NCBI GenBank assembly: GCA_010645155.1
Contig: CM021321.1
Location: forward strand, 7,844,390 to 7,908,389
DNA length: 64,000 nucleotides
Direction: 5' to 3'
Origin: Tigriopus japonicus
Taxonomy: Eukaryota > Arthropoda > Copepoda > Harpacticoida > Harpacticidae
In this document: in pieces, positions 45,054 through 56,523 of the stretch
Numbering within the stretch: the first letter of the stretch is position 1
Layout of the letters: every line of letters begins with the position of its first letter
Program-made: the position numbers and the translations under genes
The notes under the pieces: model-generated
What the model was told of the DNA's origin: nothing
What the model saw: only the letters and a program-made list of their open reading frames with translations
Databases searched by the model: none

Positions 45054-45518
45054 TAGGGACGGGCAAAAAGTGCAAATAAAAAGAAGCTTTTGTTTACCAA
45101 AAGTTGCACAAAAAATCAGCCCAAAATCGTTAAGAAAATGCAGGAAAAGGTCAAAAGCGCAAATAAAATTGAAAAAAATTAAAAAAACTGAAATTTCTAA
45201 AACAAAAAACTTCAGATACTTTCTTGTCACCTACTTGTTACTTTTCAATCTTGAAGAGCAAAATTTAGATATTGAAGTAGTAGTAATCAATACTATGCTA
45301 GCCTACGCTGGGAGCTGTAAAATCAGAATTAGTTTTCAAATTTAAAAAAAATCTTCCAAAATTAAACATTTTTGAAGAAGAAATAGCTAACTCTTAACAA
45401 TTTGTTCATCTTAGGCCGAATTCGTAAAAAATCGTGCAAATAAAGGCGAAAAGTGCAGAAGGGTAAATAACTGTGTTTATGTTACCAAAAACTTTTTTAC
45501 ACTTTTTGCCCGTCCCTA
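45054..45518 (-). mobile_element. Non-autonomous hAT element, TAGGGACGGGC family (465 bp)
   Basis: TAGGGACGGGC...GCCCGTCCCTA with TSD CTAATAAG / TTAATAAG (45046-45053, 45519-45526; 7 of 8). Inverted relative to the 28024 and 48412 copies. It lies 42 bp past the stop of gene E, i.e. in its presumed 3'UTR. Confidence 0.88.
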
Positions 45519-45559
45519 TTAATAAGTGAAAACGATAAACATTAAAAATCGTCATATTT

Positions 45560-47832
45560 CTATTTGTGTCTAGTTTTATCAACTGTTCTCGTTCCTCTTC
45601 TTTGCGTCTTTTTCCGCGCTCCTTTTCCATGGATGCGTATTTTGTGAGTGGCTAAATTGCCAGCATTAGCGGTACAAAAATCGCAGGAATCGCACCTGAA
45701 ACAAAAAATTTGCACTTTAGATCAATCAAAACTCTGGATTCAAGAGCAAATATTAAACGCACTCACTTGTAAGGTTTTTCTCCAGTATGGGAACGCAAAT
45801 GAATCGTCAAATAGCAAGATTTGACAAACCTTTTGCCACAGGTGGTGCACAAATACTTCGGCTCTTCATGAATGGCTGAGTGTTCTCGGAGTTGAGACAC
45901 ATCACCGGCATAGAAACTACACTCTTTGCATTTCAACGCATCTGACATGGGGTGATGTTTGTTCTGGTGTTTTTGAAAGTTAATTTCATTGTTGAAAAGC
46001 ATACCACACTGGTCACAAATTAGGATCTTTTCACAATGGTCGCGTTCATCATGACGTCTTAAATTTTGTAGAGTACTAAATGTGTTGTTGCATTTCAGAC
46101 AAGTGAAGGTATTGTCATTGTTCTTTTTATGTAGGTAATTGACTGGTGGCTTGCGGGTCTTGATACAACACAAATTGGCGAATTCGTGCGATTGAAGTTC
46201 CTGTTCCGTCTCAAAATTACGTAAGCAATCCAAACATTTTTTCCCATTAAACTGAACCATCTGGTTTGATTCCTTGTCCCAACGAAACTTGAGCTTGTGA
46301 CATGTGTCCATGTGGTTTGTAAGACCCTCATAGTTGGGTTCCAAGCTCACATCTTGTTGACAATTGGGACATTTTATTTTCTTCACATGTGGACCAAGTT
46401 TGAGATGAGCGGTGACAAGCTTTGCATTTGGAAAAATCTTAAAACACGTTGGGCATTGAAAATTGCCAATTTGATGGCGGAACATTTTGTGCTGCGTCAT
46501 TGAAGTTACGGGAATCACTCTTTTACACTCATAGCAACGGCCTCTTTTCGTTTTCGCCTTCGAAACCGATTTATCACCATCTATTGACCACAAATTGATG
46601 GATTGTTCTGAGTCTGAGCCAGTCTGAGGTTCCACTTTCACATTCACTTTTTTGCAGGCGTATATTGTGGTAGGCTTGCGGGGCTCAGAACGACACATAT
46701 TGGCGACTTCGTGCTCTTGAAGCTCTTGCTCTGTCTCAAAACTCCCTAAGCAATCCATACACACCTTCCCAACAAACTCGACCAATTGGTTTGATTCTTT
46801 GTCCCATAAAAACTTGACTTTATGGCAGGTGGCAACGTGGTTCATAAAATCTTCGCCATCGGAACCCAGGATCACATCTTGTTGACAATTGGGACAATTG
46901 ATTTTCATCACCATCACTGTGTGAAGTTTGAGATGATCAATAATTTGTTCTGCTTTTTGAACCTTGAAAGTGCACAGAGGACAATTAAAATCACCAATTT
47001 GGTGTCGAAACATGTTGTGTCTGGTCAACGAGCTCATGGGCACCAAGCTGTTGCATTCAAAGCAAGTGGTTTTTTCCCACAATGAATCGGATTTATTGCC
47101 GTTATCGGTATCAATGGGGCCATATTTGAGGTTAAAATGCACAATATTTTTGGGCCCTACTTTGTTTTTGAGATTAGTAGTACGAGGAGGTGCTTTGGCT
47201 TGATTGAACCCAACTTGGTCTAAATCAGGCTCAAGCTTGACCGACGGAAGACCAAGATCAGTCTCATCAACTCCATCCAACAAAGGATCTTTCTCAATGT
47301 GTTCTTTATAGTTTTCTGTCATTAAAGGATTACTTGCAATGCTTTGAGATGGCCGCCCAGGATTATCATTACGAGAAGTCTATAACGTGTTCCAACTTTG
47401 ATTACGGGAAATATCCATGGCCAAATCAACATGATCCTGCCATATTTGAAGAGGATCTTCGAGTTCCTTCAGACAAGCGGGACAAGCTTTGGATTTGCTA
47501 GATTTAGACATCATGACTGAACAATTATCAGAGAATTGGCAAGATAACGGAAAATTGGCATCAGGGGGTTTGATTCCTAAGCACGGTTTTCCATTTCGAA
47601 AGAACTTGTAGGATTTGGAAACGAATTCTTGATCACTTTGGACACTACCGAATTTCACGAGTCTTCCGAGAGCTCTACAAACGAATTCACGAGTCAGAGG
47701 TTGATACATCATGGTCAAGGCCACGAAAGGCATATTGTTAATGTAAAGGTCAGGCTCTTGATTGAGAAACATTTGCCATTTTCCCCCTAAATGAACCTTG
47801 GTCAAAATGGCCGATTCTTTTGGTCTTTCCAT
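45560..47832 (-). pseudogene. C2H2 zinc-finger gene E of the cluster, interrupted by one in-frame amber codon
   Basis: Exons 45767-47832 and 45560-45695 (minus), phase-2 intron; 733 codons if read through. The single defect is TAG at 47380-47382, where close paralogue F has CAG (WNTLQTS). The frame on both sides is identical and otherwise open for >500 codons. Upstream of the stop: the complete N-terminal domain (KPCLGIKPPDANFPLSCQF, CPAC, IWQD). Downstream: two tandem copies of the CFEC/CPLC/CPNCQQDV/CMDC block, then CLKC, CDQC, CKEC and CTTC fingers, HTGEKPYK and the separate-exon finger CDSCDFCTANAG...IRIH. It may be a very young pseudogene, a polymorphic or read-through gene, or two products: a 150-aa N-domain protein and, from an ATG at 47322, a finger-only protein. 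Confidence 0.85.
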
Positions 47833-48403
47833 TTCTTTCCTTTGTAATTATATTCACTTTTCAAATGGAGGATGTGAATATTTCTGTATTTTCAGAGATC
47901 TTGAGCTAAACTCTGGTCTTTTTCTTCACGTCTAGAAAAAGAAAGTATTTTGCGTCAAATACTGAGGATGGTGGCCGCAGTTTTTTTGTCCAACTCATAC
48001 ATACAATGTATTTTCTCATTCATAGACCCTTGAGCTTATAAATCCTAATTCAAAATCCAAATAAAATGTATTCTCCTTTCCTAATTGATGATTTAATAAT
48101 CAAAGTCTGAATACTTTGAAAATGACTTCTTCAAAATTGCAACAGAAAATGCAGAAGATTGTTTTGAACCCTGAGAGAGAAGTAAGCTGACGTTCTCATC
48201 AGGGGCCGCACGAAATAAGTGTGGCTATATTTTGGAAATTTTAAAAGCTTCAAACGTGGAAAATTGGTTCTTTGGTTCCGACCGAAAACTTGCCACCTGG
48301 AACATGCTAAAAAAAACTAGTGTTTAACGTTTGCTTTGCTTCAATAATCTGGAGCACTAAAGTCAGAGCTCAAAATTTTAGCGAAAATAATTGAATTCAT
48401 TGT
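47833..48403. other. 5' flank of gene E, nothing recognised
   Basis: Presumed promoter side of gene E; no feature supported. Confidence 0.4.
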
Positions 48404-48411
48404 CTTATCAT

Positions 48412-48895
48412 TAGGGACGGGCAAAAAGTGCAAAAAGATTTTTGGTAACATAAACACATTTATTTGCCTTTTTGCACTTTTAGCCTTTATTTGCACGATT
48501 TTATTACGAATTCGGCCTAAAATGAACAAATTGTCGAAAATTTGCCATTTCTTCTTTGAAAATGTTTACTTTTGGAAGATTTTTTTCAAATTTGAAAACT
48601 AAATCTGATTTTACGGTTCCCAGCGTAGGCTAGCATAGTTTTGATTACAATTACTTCACTATCTAAATTTTGCTCTTCAAGATTGGAAAATAACAAGCAG
48701 ATGACAAGAAAGTATGTGAAGCTTTTTGTTTCAAAAGCTTCAGTTTTTTTGCGAATCTTTTAAATTTTGTTTGCGCTTTTTTGGTTTTTATTTGCGCTTT
48801 TGACCTTTTTCTGCATTTTATTTTACGATTTTGGGCTGATTTTTGTGCAACTTTTGGTGACCAAAAGCTTCTTTTGATTTGCATTTTTTGCCCTA
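48412..48895 (+). mobile_element. Non-autonomous hAT element, TAGGGACGGGC family (484 bp)
   Basis: Perfect 8-bp TSD CTTATCAT (48404-48411, 48896-48903). The right terminus is worn (TTTTTGCCCTA, missing GTC). Interior as in 28024-28859. Confidence 0.88.
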
Positions 48896-48920
48896 CTTAT
48901 CATGAACCAGATTCAATCAC

Positions 48921-49554
48921 TAGGGCTCGGATAAAGTTGTTGTTTTCCGGTCAAATAATGTCACCTTTTTAAATGAAAGTTTCAAATTTGACCAAATTTT
49001 TGTCTCAATTCTGGGCGAAAGATTGTAGCATTAAGTTTATCTGAGAAGTCGTGTAGTTCATCATATCCAACTAGACCCAAACAGAAGAAGACTCGCATTC
49101 AAAGAAGTCTTCGACTCTGACCACTTAATGACATGCACCAAAAAGGGAGTTCCACTCTCAACCAACTGAATCCTGCCGATGTGTAACATGTGGGGAACAT
49201 CTCCACGCATACCAGTATTTTTACCTTTGTAACCATACTGATGACTCTTAAGCATCGCAATAAACCAATACATTAAGTTTATCTTTTCTTCAATCTATGG
49301 CTTCCTTAAGAACGCATTTTTGTTTTGCACAAATTATTCTAGAATTTAAAAACATTAATACTGGGAAGAGGTCTTGGAAAAGGACGTGTAATACATATTT
49401 TTCGGGCAAGTCCGCAGAGTTTCAGTCAGTGATCAAGGCAAAAAAATGCCAAAAGTTGATGTTTGTCGCGAAAAGTTGCTAATTGTGATCAAACTGGCAA
49501 AAAGTTGCATTTTTTTGGTGCAAGTTGCATTTAGCAAATTTATCCGAGCTCTAT
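48921..49554 (+). mobile_element. hAT element, TAGGGCTCGGATAAA family (634 bp)
   Basis: Begins TAGGGCTCGGATAAAGTTG, ends AATTTATCCGAGCTCTA. Flanks TCAATCAC / TTCATCAC (6 of 8) suggest an older 8-bp TSD. A solitary left end of the same family is at 38181. No transposase. Confidence 0.7.
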
Positions 49555-49837
49555 TCATCACATTTCTTACAATTGTGTTCTCGCTTCCAAACTATATATT
49601 TGAGACCAGTTATGAGGTGAAAAGATTATGCCGCACCCGCATGTTTAATGGAGATTGGTTAATTAGATCAAGGCCAAAATATGATGTAAATTCACTTAGA
49701 ATACGCTTAAAAATATTTTGAATGTTCAAATTTTGTTGTCCTTTGAGAAGGTTGTTCGAAAATTGCCCATGAAAATTGAATGCCAAATTGGATTTCACCA
49801 TGGATGGGGAGTAAATAAACATTACAAGATTGTAGAT

Positions 49838-50213
49838 AAAAAGGTCACAAACAAAACGATCGCAAGTAAATAGGTCACAGAAAAACGATCAAGAGGGAAA
49901 AAAGTCACAGTAAGAAGGTCACAGGGTAAAACGGTCACGGTAAAAAGGTCACACGTTAAAAAGGTCACGGTGAAAAACCACTTTTCTATAGATATTGTGT
50001 TCCAACCGGAATTTCACATAAGTTCATGAGCAGATCTCGTACAAAGGGTGTAATTTTGACTCCAGAGGGGTGAGGGAACACCCTTCTTCATGGTGCGCCG
50101 AATCCGGGGCCGGTAGGGACTATTTCACCCCCCCTTGGCTCTCTCTGGAGCTGTGTGGGTCTGTGACCTTTTTACTGTGACCTTTTTACCGTGACCATTT
50201 AACGGTGACCTGC
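49838..50213. repeat. GGTCAC minisatellite flanking an inverted copy of itself
   Basis: 49838-49976 holds about nine units of the form (A)AGGTCACNGTAAAA at ~14-21 bp spacing. 50158-50213 holds four units in inverse orientation (CTGTGACCTTTTTAC). Together they form a fold-back with a ~180-bp middle. Confidence 0.65.
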
Positions 50214-50229
50214 GCGCCACATTACAATG

Positions 50230-51715
50230 GGACATGCTCAAACGTTGCTCAAGTGAGCATTTAAAGCATACCGCTATCAAGAAAACAAGACACTTGGTTG
50301 TGCTGAGTTGCTCAGCCCATTTTGGCAAATCCAAGTCATTGATAGTTTGCTGCCTATTCAAAGGGTTCAGGTTTGTGGAAATGAACAATATTTCATCAAT
50401 AAGATGCAGGATGATATTCATAGGTCAATAATATGCAAAATTACCCTTCAGGATGCTTGAATGAAAAACACTGAAGTAAGCCTTATGTTACTACAAGAAA
50501 ATAGGAATTAAAAATTATCTAAACAATAATTTGACAATGCATAATTGTTCATTCATAATTGTAACCAATTATATTTTTGGCCAAGTAATTGTATTTGTAA
50601 ACAATTAAATTTTTTGGCCATGTAATTGACGAACTTTAAATTACAAATTACTTATTACTTTTCATAATTGCACAACTACAAATTGACCATTAATACAATT
50701 TATCAGTTCTCACTTGCAAAGCAAGTATTTGTCATCAATTTGATGTTAATGTGATGCCACTAACAAATACAATTAGCTCATGTTACAACACCCACCCAAG
50801 GTATAATAGTTTTTTAAACCATAAGAGCTTTCGACCATGATTTTTGTGTCAATGGGTAAACAAAGCCTTTCATAACCAAGGGCAGCCAAGTACTGCATAA
50901 ATTAAGCTTTAAAAAATCATCATATTTATAAAGTTCATGTTTTCTGAAAAAGAAAAATATGCCTTGTTATAGATGGCATAATACTTTTGATATTTTAGCC
51001 TGTTCAAAAGCTTTTAGTTTTGGTAAATCACCCTTTCATATGGGTCCTTCTTGCATTAAAAGTTGCCATTTGGTGCACAACTTCTTAAAAATAGCAGATC
51101 AGTGTATCTTTCATTATTCTGTAAAGGCAAAAGGGTAAAAGAGACATAAAAATTGCAAAAGAGAAATTCTTGCTCTATGGAAAACATTTTGAGATATTGA
51201 AATTATTCTTTGGAACCCACTGAACAAAAAAAACCACGTTTAAATTATTGTTTGAATCTGTTTCAAGTCTTATTTTTGCAATAAGACAAGGCAAGTTCAC
51301 GTGTTTTTTATTCAATCACCTTGAAAGTGAATGTTGCATGTTATTGACCAAATTCCAAGCCAAGTTATCCTTACAAGAAATATCGTCTAATAGTTAATCA
51401 CCGTAGTCAATGATAAGTGACGTCACACCTCTCAGGTTAAAATTAGGTTAAATTAAGTTTGAATTAAGTTAGGTTAGGTTTAAGTAGGATTAGGTTAGGT
51501 TTAATTTTGGTTAGATGTGATGGCACTTATCATGGACGACGGCGATTACCGTTTACAGAAACATCGATTGCTTCCACCAACTTAGTCTCTTTAAATAGAC
51601 GTCAAAATAGAAATTACTTGGATTTGTCAAAATGGGCCGAGCAGCTTAGCACAGCCAACGGCCTTGTTTTACTACTGGCGGTTGGTATGATTTAAAAGCT
51701 CATTTGAGGAACCTT
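50230..51715. repeat. Large inverted repeat, ~140-bp arms 1.2 kb apart
   Basis: The reverse complement of ~50232-50375 matches ~51575-51712 (shared ACTTGGATTTG.CAAAATGGGC.GAGCA core). Both arms read a similar peptide in one frame, STNL..LNR.Q....LDL.KWAEQLST..LV, so they may be old coding fragments of one element. The middle is AT-rich (many AATTGTA words). Confidence 0.5.
51393..51550. mobile_element. Short MITE-like palindrome with TTAGG-rich core (158 bp)
   Basis: Ends GTTAATCACCGTAGTCAATG and its imperfect complement (about 31 of 38 positions pair). The core 51437-51525 is rich in TTAGGTTAGG, the arthropod telomere word, in degenerate form. It lies inside the larger inverted repeat. Confidence 0.55.
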
Positions 51716-51831
51716 TGTGCATATCCCATTACACTAAGAAATATCAAACTTGAGCTATGTCACTTAAAAAAAAAACAACTACTATTGTTTATGTTTATAT
51801 TTCTACATCTCTGTCCATAAAGTTTTATTTA

Positions 51832-54085
51832 TCAACTGTCCTCCTTCCTTTTCTTTGCATGTTTTATCCGCGCTTCCTTTCCATGCATGCGTATTTTGTG
51901 ACAAGCCAAATTTCCACTAGTGGCAGTGCAGAATTCGCAAGAATCGCACCTGAAACAAAAGAAACACACTTTAAAAAAACAAAGGAACGAGGTATTCAAA
52001 CGTAAATTCTTGACAAACTCACTTGTAAGGTTTTTCTCCAGTATGGGAACGCAAATGAATCGTCAAATGGCCAGATTGGACAAACCTTTTGCCGCATGTG
52101 GTGCACAAATACTTCGGCTCTTCATGAATGGCCGAGTGGTCCCGGAGTTGAGACACGTCACCGGCATAATAATCACATTGCTTGCATTTCAACGCATCAG
52201 ACACGGGGTGCTGTTTGTTCTGGTGCTTTTGAAAGTTAACTTCATTGTTGAAAAGCATACCGCAATGGTCGCAAATTAAGATCTTTTCATCATGATCAAG
52301 TAAGTCATGACGTCGTAATCTTTGAGCAGTAGTGAATGTTTTGTTGCACTTCAGACAAGTGAAGGTATTGTCACTATTCTTTTTGTATTTGTATTTGGCA
52401 ACTGGCTTGCGGGGGTTGATACAACACAAATTGGCAAATTCATGCCTTTGGAGCATTTGCTCCGTCTCAAAACTGCGTAAGCAATCCATACATTTTTTCC
52501 CAACGAACTGGACCATTTGGTTTGATTCCTTGTCCCTACGAAACTTGATCTTGTGACATGTGTCCATGTGGTTTGTAAGACCCTCATTATTAGGTTCCAA
52601 GCTTACATCTCGTTGACAATTGGGACATTTTATTTTGTTCACATCTGGATGATGAAGTTTGAGATGAGCGGTGACAAGCTTTGCATTTGAAAAAATCTCA
52701 AAACAAATTGGGCATTGAAAATTGCCAATTTGGTGTCGATACATTTTGTGCTTGGTCATTGAAGTTATAGGAATCACTCTTTTGCACTCAGGACAACTGC
52801 GTCTGTGCGCATTTGAAACCGATTGATCACCATCTATCGTACACAAATTTTTAATTTGTTCGGAATCTATGTCAGTCTGAGGTTCCACTTTCACATTCAT
52901 ATTGCCAATGACCTTTTTATACATGTATTTTGTGGCTGGCTTGCGAGGCTTGGAACAACATATATTGGCAATTTCATGTTCTTGAAGCTCTTGTTCGGTC
53001 TCAAAACTTTCAAAGCAATCCATACACACCTTCGCAACAAACTCAACCAGCCGGTTTGATTCCTTGTCCCATAAAAATTTGATCTTATGGCATGTAGCCA
53101 TATGCTTTCTGAGATCCTCACCATTGGACCCCACCATCACATCTTGCTGACAATTGGGACACTTTATTTTTAACACCATCTCCAGGTGAAGTTTGAGATG
53201 ATCAATGATTTTCTCGGCTTTTTGAACCATTAAAGAGCACAGGGGACAAATAAAATCGCCAATTTGGTGTCGAAACATGTTGTGTCTGGACATCGAGCTC
53301 ATTGGGACCAAGTTGTTACACTCAAAGCAAGTGGTTTTTTCCCACAATGAATCGGATCTATTGCTATTTACCGTATCGATTGGGCCGTATTTAAGGTTAA
53401 AATGCAAAATATTCTTCGGGACCACTTTGTTTTTGAGATTTATGATACAAGGAGGTTTTGTATCTTGATTGAAGCAAGCTTGATCTATACCAGGCTCAAA
53501 TTTAGCCGATAGAGGACCAAGACCTTCTCCATCCAACATAAGATCTTTATCTTTATGGTCTTCTTCGTTTTTTGCCTTTAAAAAAGTACTTGCAATCATT
53601 CGAAATGGCCCAGGATTATCCTCAGATGAAGTCTGTAACGTGTTCCAACTTTGATTGTGGGAAATATCCATGGCAAAATTCGTAGGTTCCTGCCAAATTT
53701 GAAGAGGGTCTTCGAGCTCTTTCAAACAAGCGGGACAAGCTTTGGATTTGCTGGATTTAGACATCATGACTGAACAATTATCAGAGAATTGGCAAGATAA
53801 CGGAAAATTGGTATCAGGGGGTTTGATTCCAAGGCACGGTTTTCCATTTTGAAAGAACTTGTAGGATTTAGAAACGAATTCTTGATCACTCTTAACACGT
53901 CCGGACTTCACGAGTCTTCCGAGAGCTCTACAAACGAATTCACGAGTCAGAGGTTGATACATCATGGTCAAGGCCACGAAAGGCATATTGTTAATATAAA
54001 GGTCAGCCTCTTGATTGAGAAACATTTGCCATTTTTCCCCTAGAGGAATCTTGGTCAAAATGGCCGATTCTTTGCGTCTTTCCAT
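51832..54085 (-). CDS. C2H2 zinc-finger protein F of the cluster (2 exons, 726 aa)
   Basis: Exons 52023-54085 and 51832-51949 (minus), phase-2 intron. This is the intact sister of gene E. N-domain: WQMFLNQEADL, PFVALTMMYQP, RALGRLVKSGR, KPCLGIKPPDTNFPLSCQF, CPAC, IWQEP. The middle block occurs twice (CFECNNLVPM / CPLC / CPNCQQDVMVG / CMDCFESFETEQELQ, then CPECKRVIPI / CPIC / CPNCQRDVSLE / CMDCLRSFETEQMLQ), then CLKC, CDHC, CKQC and CTTC fingers. The final finger on exon 2 is CDSCEFCTATSG...IRMH with a basic tail. ATG at 54085 chosen by alignment with E (MERxKESAILTK). AATAAA overlaps the region just after the stop. Confidence 0.93.
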
Positions 54086-54564
54086 TTTGAATGAGAAGCA
54101 CAACCACTCTTAATGTTCTCGTTGATTTAAATGTGAGTTGAGATTCGTAGATATTCTTTTCTTGTTTCGAAATGTTTATTTTGCATCAACTTTCAGGGTT
54201 ACTATCACTAGTAGGTTTTTGTCATATCTACCTTCTTTTTCTACCTTAAATGTACTTATTCAAGGATTCGTAAGCTTATGAGCCCCTAACCTAAATACAG
54301 ATAAAATGCCTTGTCATTTTTAAATTGAAACTTTAGTCTTCAACGTACGTTTTCTAGGATAAGTTACACTCCATACACTGTATGGAGAAAATCGTTAAAA
54401 AATCATGAAGTAGTTGGATTGTTGGTGCTAGGGTCGGAGGGTTGAGCCTCGCCTGGCCAGCGAAGCCAGCCATCACATCGTCCAAATCATTTCCGATAGG
54501 CAATTTCAAGTTCGGTATCAGAATGGTTCTCCGTCTGTGGGTGTGGATTAACGTCTAAAAGTTT

Positions 54565-54660
54565 CCTAGAGAAAGGTCGGGGAGGAGAATCGAACCTGGG
54601 ACCTCTCTCACTAAAGGAAACTGCGCTAACCACGACACCACGTCTCCTCCCATTAAAAAG
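54565..54660 (-). repeat. tRNA-like repeat
   Basis: On the minus strand an A-box-like TAGCGCAGTTT and a B-box GGTTCGATTCT sit at tRNA spacing, but the acceptor arms do not pair convincingly. Likely tRNA-derived SINE head. Confidence 0.5.
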
Positions 54661-55030
54661 GATTTCTCCCGACAGATTCAATCCGACCCCAACAGGATTC
54701 GAACCTACGCCGTCTGGGGAAGCACTTACACTCAGCACTTTTAAGAACGCGCTAGTATACGTGGCCATTCTGGCTCCCTTTAAAGGATTTCTCCCGACAG
54801 CTTCAATCCGACTCCCAACAGGATTCGAACCTACGCCGTCTAGGGAAGCACTTACACTCGGCACTTTTAAGAACGCGCTAGTACGCGTGGCCACTCTGGC
54901 TTCCTTAAAAGAAAAGGATTTCTCCCGACAGCTTCAATCCGACCCCCAACAGGATTCGAACCTACGCCGTCTGGGGAAGCACTTACACTTGGCACTTTTA
55001 AGAACGCGCTTGTACGCGTTAGCATTATTT
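54657..55030 (-). repeat. Three tandem tRNA-like units (~125-131 bp)
   Basis: Units start near 54657, 54782 and 54913. On the minus strand each has AGTGGCCACGCGTAC, a long arm and GGCGTAGGTTCGAATCC with a perfect B-box. The order resembles tRNA-Leu/Ser (long variable arm), but the anticodon stem does not pair. Unit identity is high, so the amplification is recent. Confidence 0.6.
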
Positions 55031-55505
55031 TCTTTCATTTTTGGAAGAAAAATTCCTTAAAAAACTGATGAATTGTTGTCTAAAACCGGCTTTCAAGACA
55101 TTAAGACTTTCCAAGCAAAAGTTTCTTCTCGCCCAGTCAAGTGTGGCGCCGTCTATGAATGACTTTTAACAACTTAAGTAAGCAGCACGAACACTTTACG
55201 AACATGCCATTTGTGATTACTCAGCATGGCTTTTTAATTTTTGAACACAATAATAGCGTAGCTGAGCTCTAAAAGACTCGAGATATTAAGAGTATAGTAA
55301 TATACTTCCAATACTCGTTGTACACCTCTAGGTGTGAAGAGTGGAAAACTCAATAAACAACAATAAACAATAAATATGCTTTATGATGGAAGATGCAATT
55401 TTGGCAACAAGTTTTAGTTGAGGATAGTTTGGGTTTGGCTTCATCTAGTGGCGATTTTTGTAACCTTCAATTAAAGTTCTTCATACCGTCTTCCTAGAGC
55501 ATATA
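55031..55505. other. Intergenic with dispersed repeat tail (copy 2, 55308-55372)
   Basis: 55308-55372 repeats the tail at 4859-4918 (TACACCTCTAGGTGT, GAGTGGA, CTCAATAAACAACAATAAAC). Nothing else supported. Confidence 0.5.
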
Positions 55506-55903
55506 GTGCGCCATCTAGTGGATTTCATGCGGCAACAGCTCGCCGTTCCCATGATACACATGTTTTTGAAGATTGCAACGGCCATTCATCAGTTTTGGAC
55601 AAACTAAAGTGCCTAAAATGTTGATGGCGGAAGTCCAAATAGAACTTCAGTGTTTTTCTGATGAATTTTGACCTAAATCATGCCTGAATTACCTTTATAG
55701 TTGTCAGATTTCCATGCCAATTTGAAAGAGATTTAACCAATAATTTCAACCAAAAACCACCACAGGTCCATTAACAACACTCATTAGCATTTGAAGCACT
55801 TTAGTTTGTCCAAAACTGATGAATGACCGTTGCAATCTTCAAAAACATGTGTATCATAGGAACGGCGAGCTGTTGCCGCATGAAATCCACTAGATGGCGC
55901 ACT
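55506..55903. mobile_element. Fold-back MITE, ~108-bp inverted arms
   Basis: Arms 55506-55612 and 55795-55903 are near-perfect complements (AGTGCGCCATCTAGTGG... and ...CCACTAGATGGCGCACT), with a 182-bp loop. A DNA copy would fold into a long hairpin. TSD unclear. Confidence 0.85.
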
Positions 55904-56515
55904 TTATGACCGTACTCTGCTATATACGTCTTCCTTGAATTGAATAAAGCTCATAGGGTAGTGAAGGGTTTTAAAGAAAGATTTTTCAACATCACCACAT
56001 TTTTTTATGAGTTTTTAAAATAATAATAGACAATTCCGAAAATGGAATCAGTTTTCCACTAAAAAAACATCTTGTGGAAGAAAAAATAAAAACCAAAACT
56101 TGGGGAAAATGATTTAGTTGAGGATCTAAGTAGCATGTAAAGACTGAAAGGTTTTCAGCCTTTAGTGCCATTCTTCAAAGTTTTTTGAGTCAACTCCTCA
56201 CAAGTTGGTTGTGACTCCGGATTAGTTCTTGGGTTTTAGGATCAAACGCACAAGGAGCGGACCTCCAAACAGATCTAATCCGATACTGAGACAGCAGAGG
56301 TCCGATACGGACCCATCCTTACATGGTAGCAATATGTAGAGCATGAAGAATGAGGTCAGAAGCTGTCGAAAAATCCACAAAATATTTAAATAAACAGTAG
56401 GCAAATGAAACATATCACATCATCAACACATTATCATCTTCCATTGTTTTGGCATACTGTTACTCATTTCTAGACATTTTGGCTCATTTTTTGCATTTTT
56501 ACTCCGCTTATTTGC
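55904..56515. other. Intergenic, nothing recognised
   Basis: AT-rich; no supported feature. Confidence 0.4.
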
Positions 56516-56523
56516 ATTTTTAC

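Noticed and set aside
49838..50213. CRISPR-like array
   Set aside because: Units are too short and unevenly spaced with no unique spacers, and the genome is eukaryotic.
54487..54894. 135-aa minus-strand ORF
   Set aside because: It is the translation of tRNA-like repeats (the GVVVSAVSFSERGPRFD string is a familiar artefact of such repeats).
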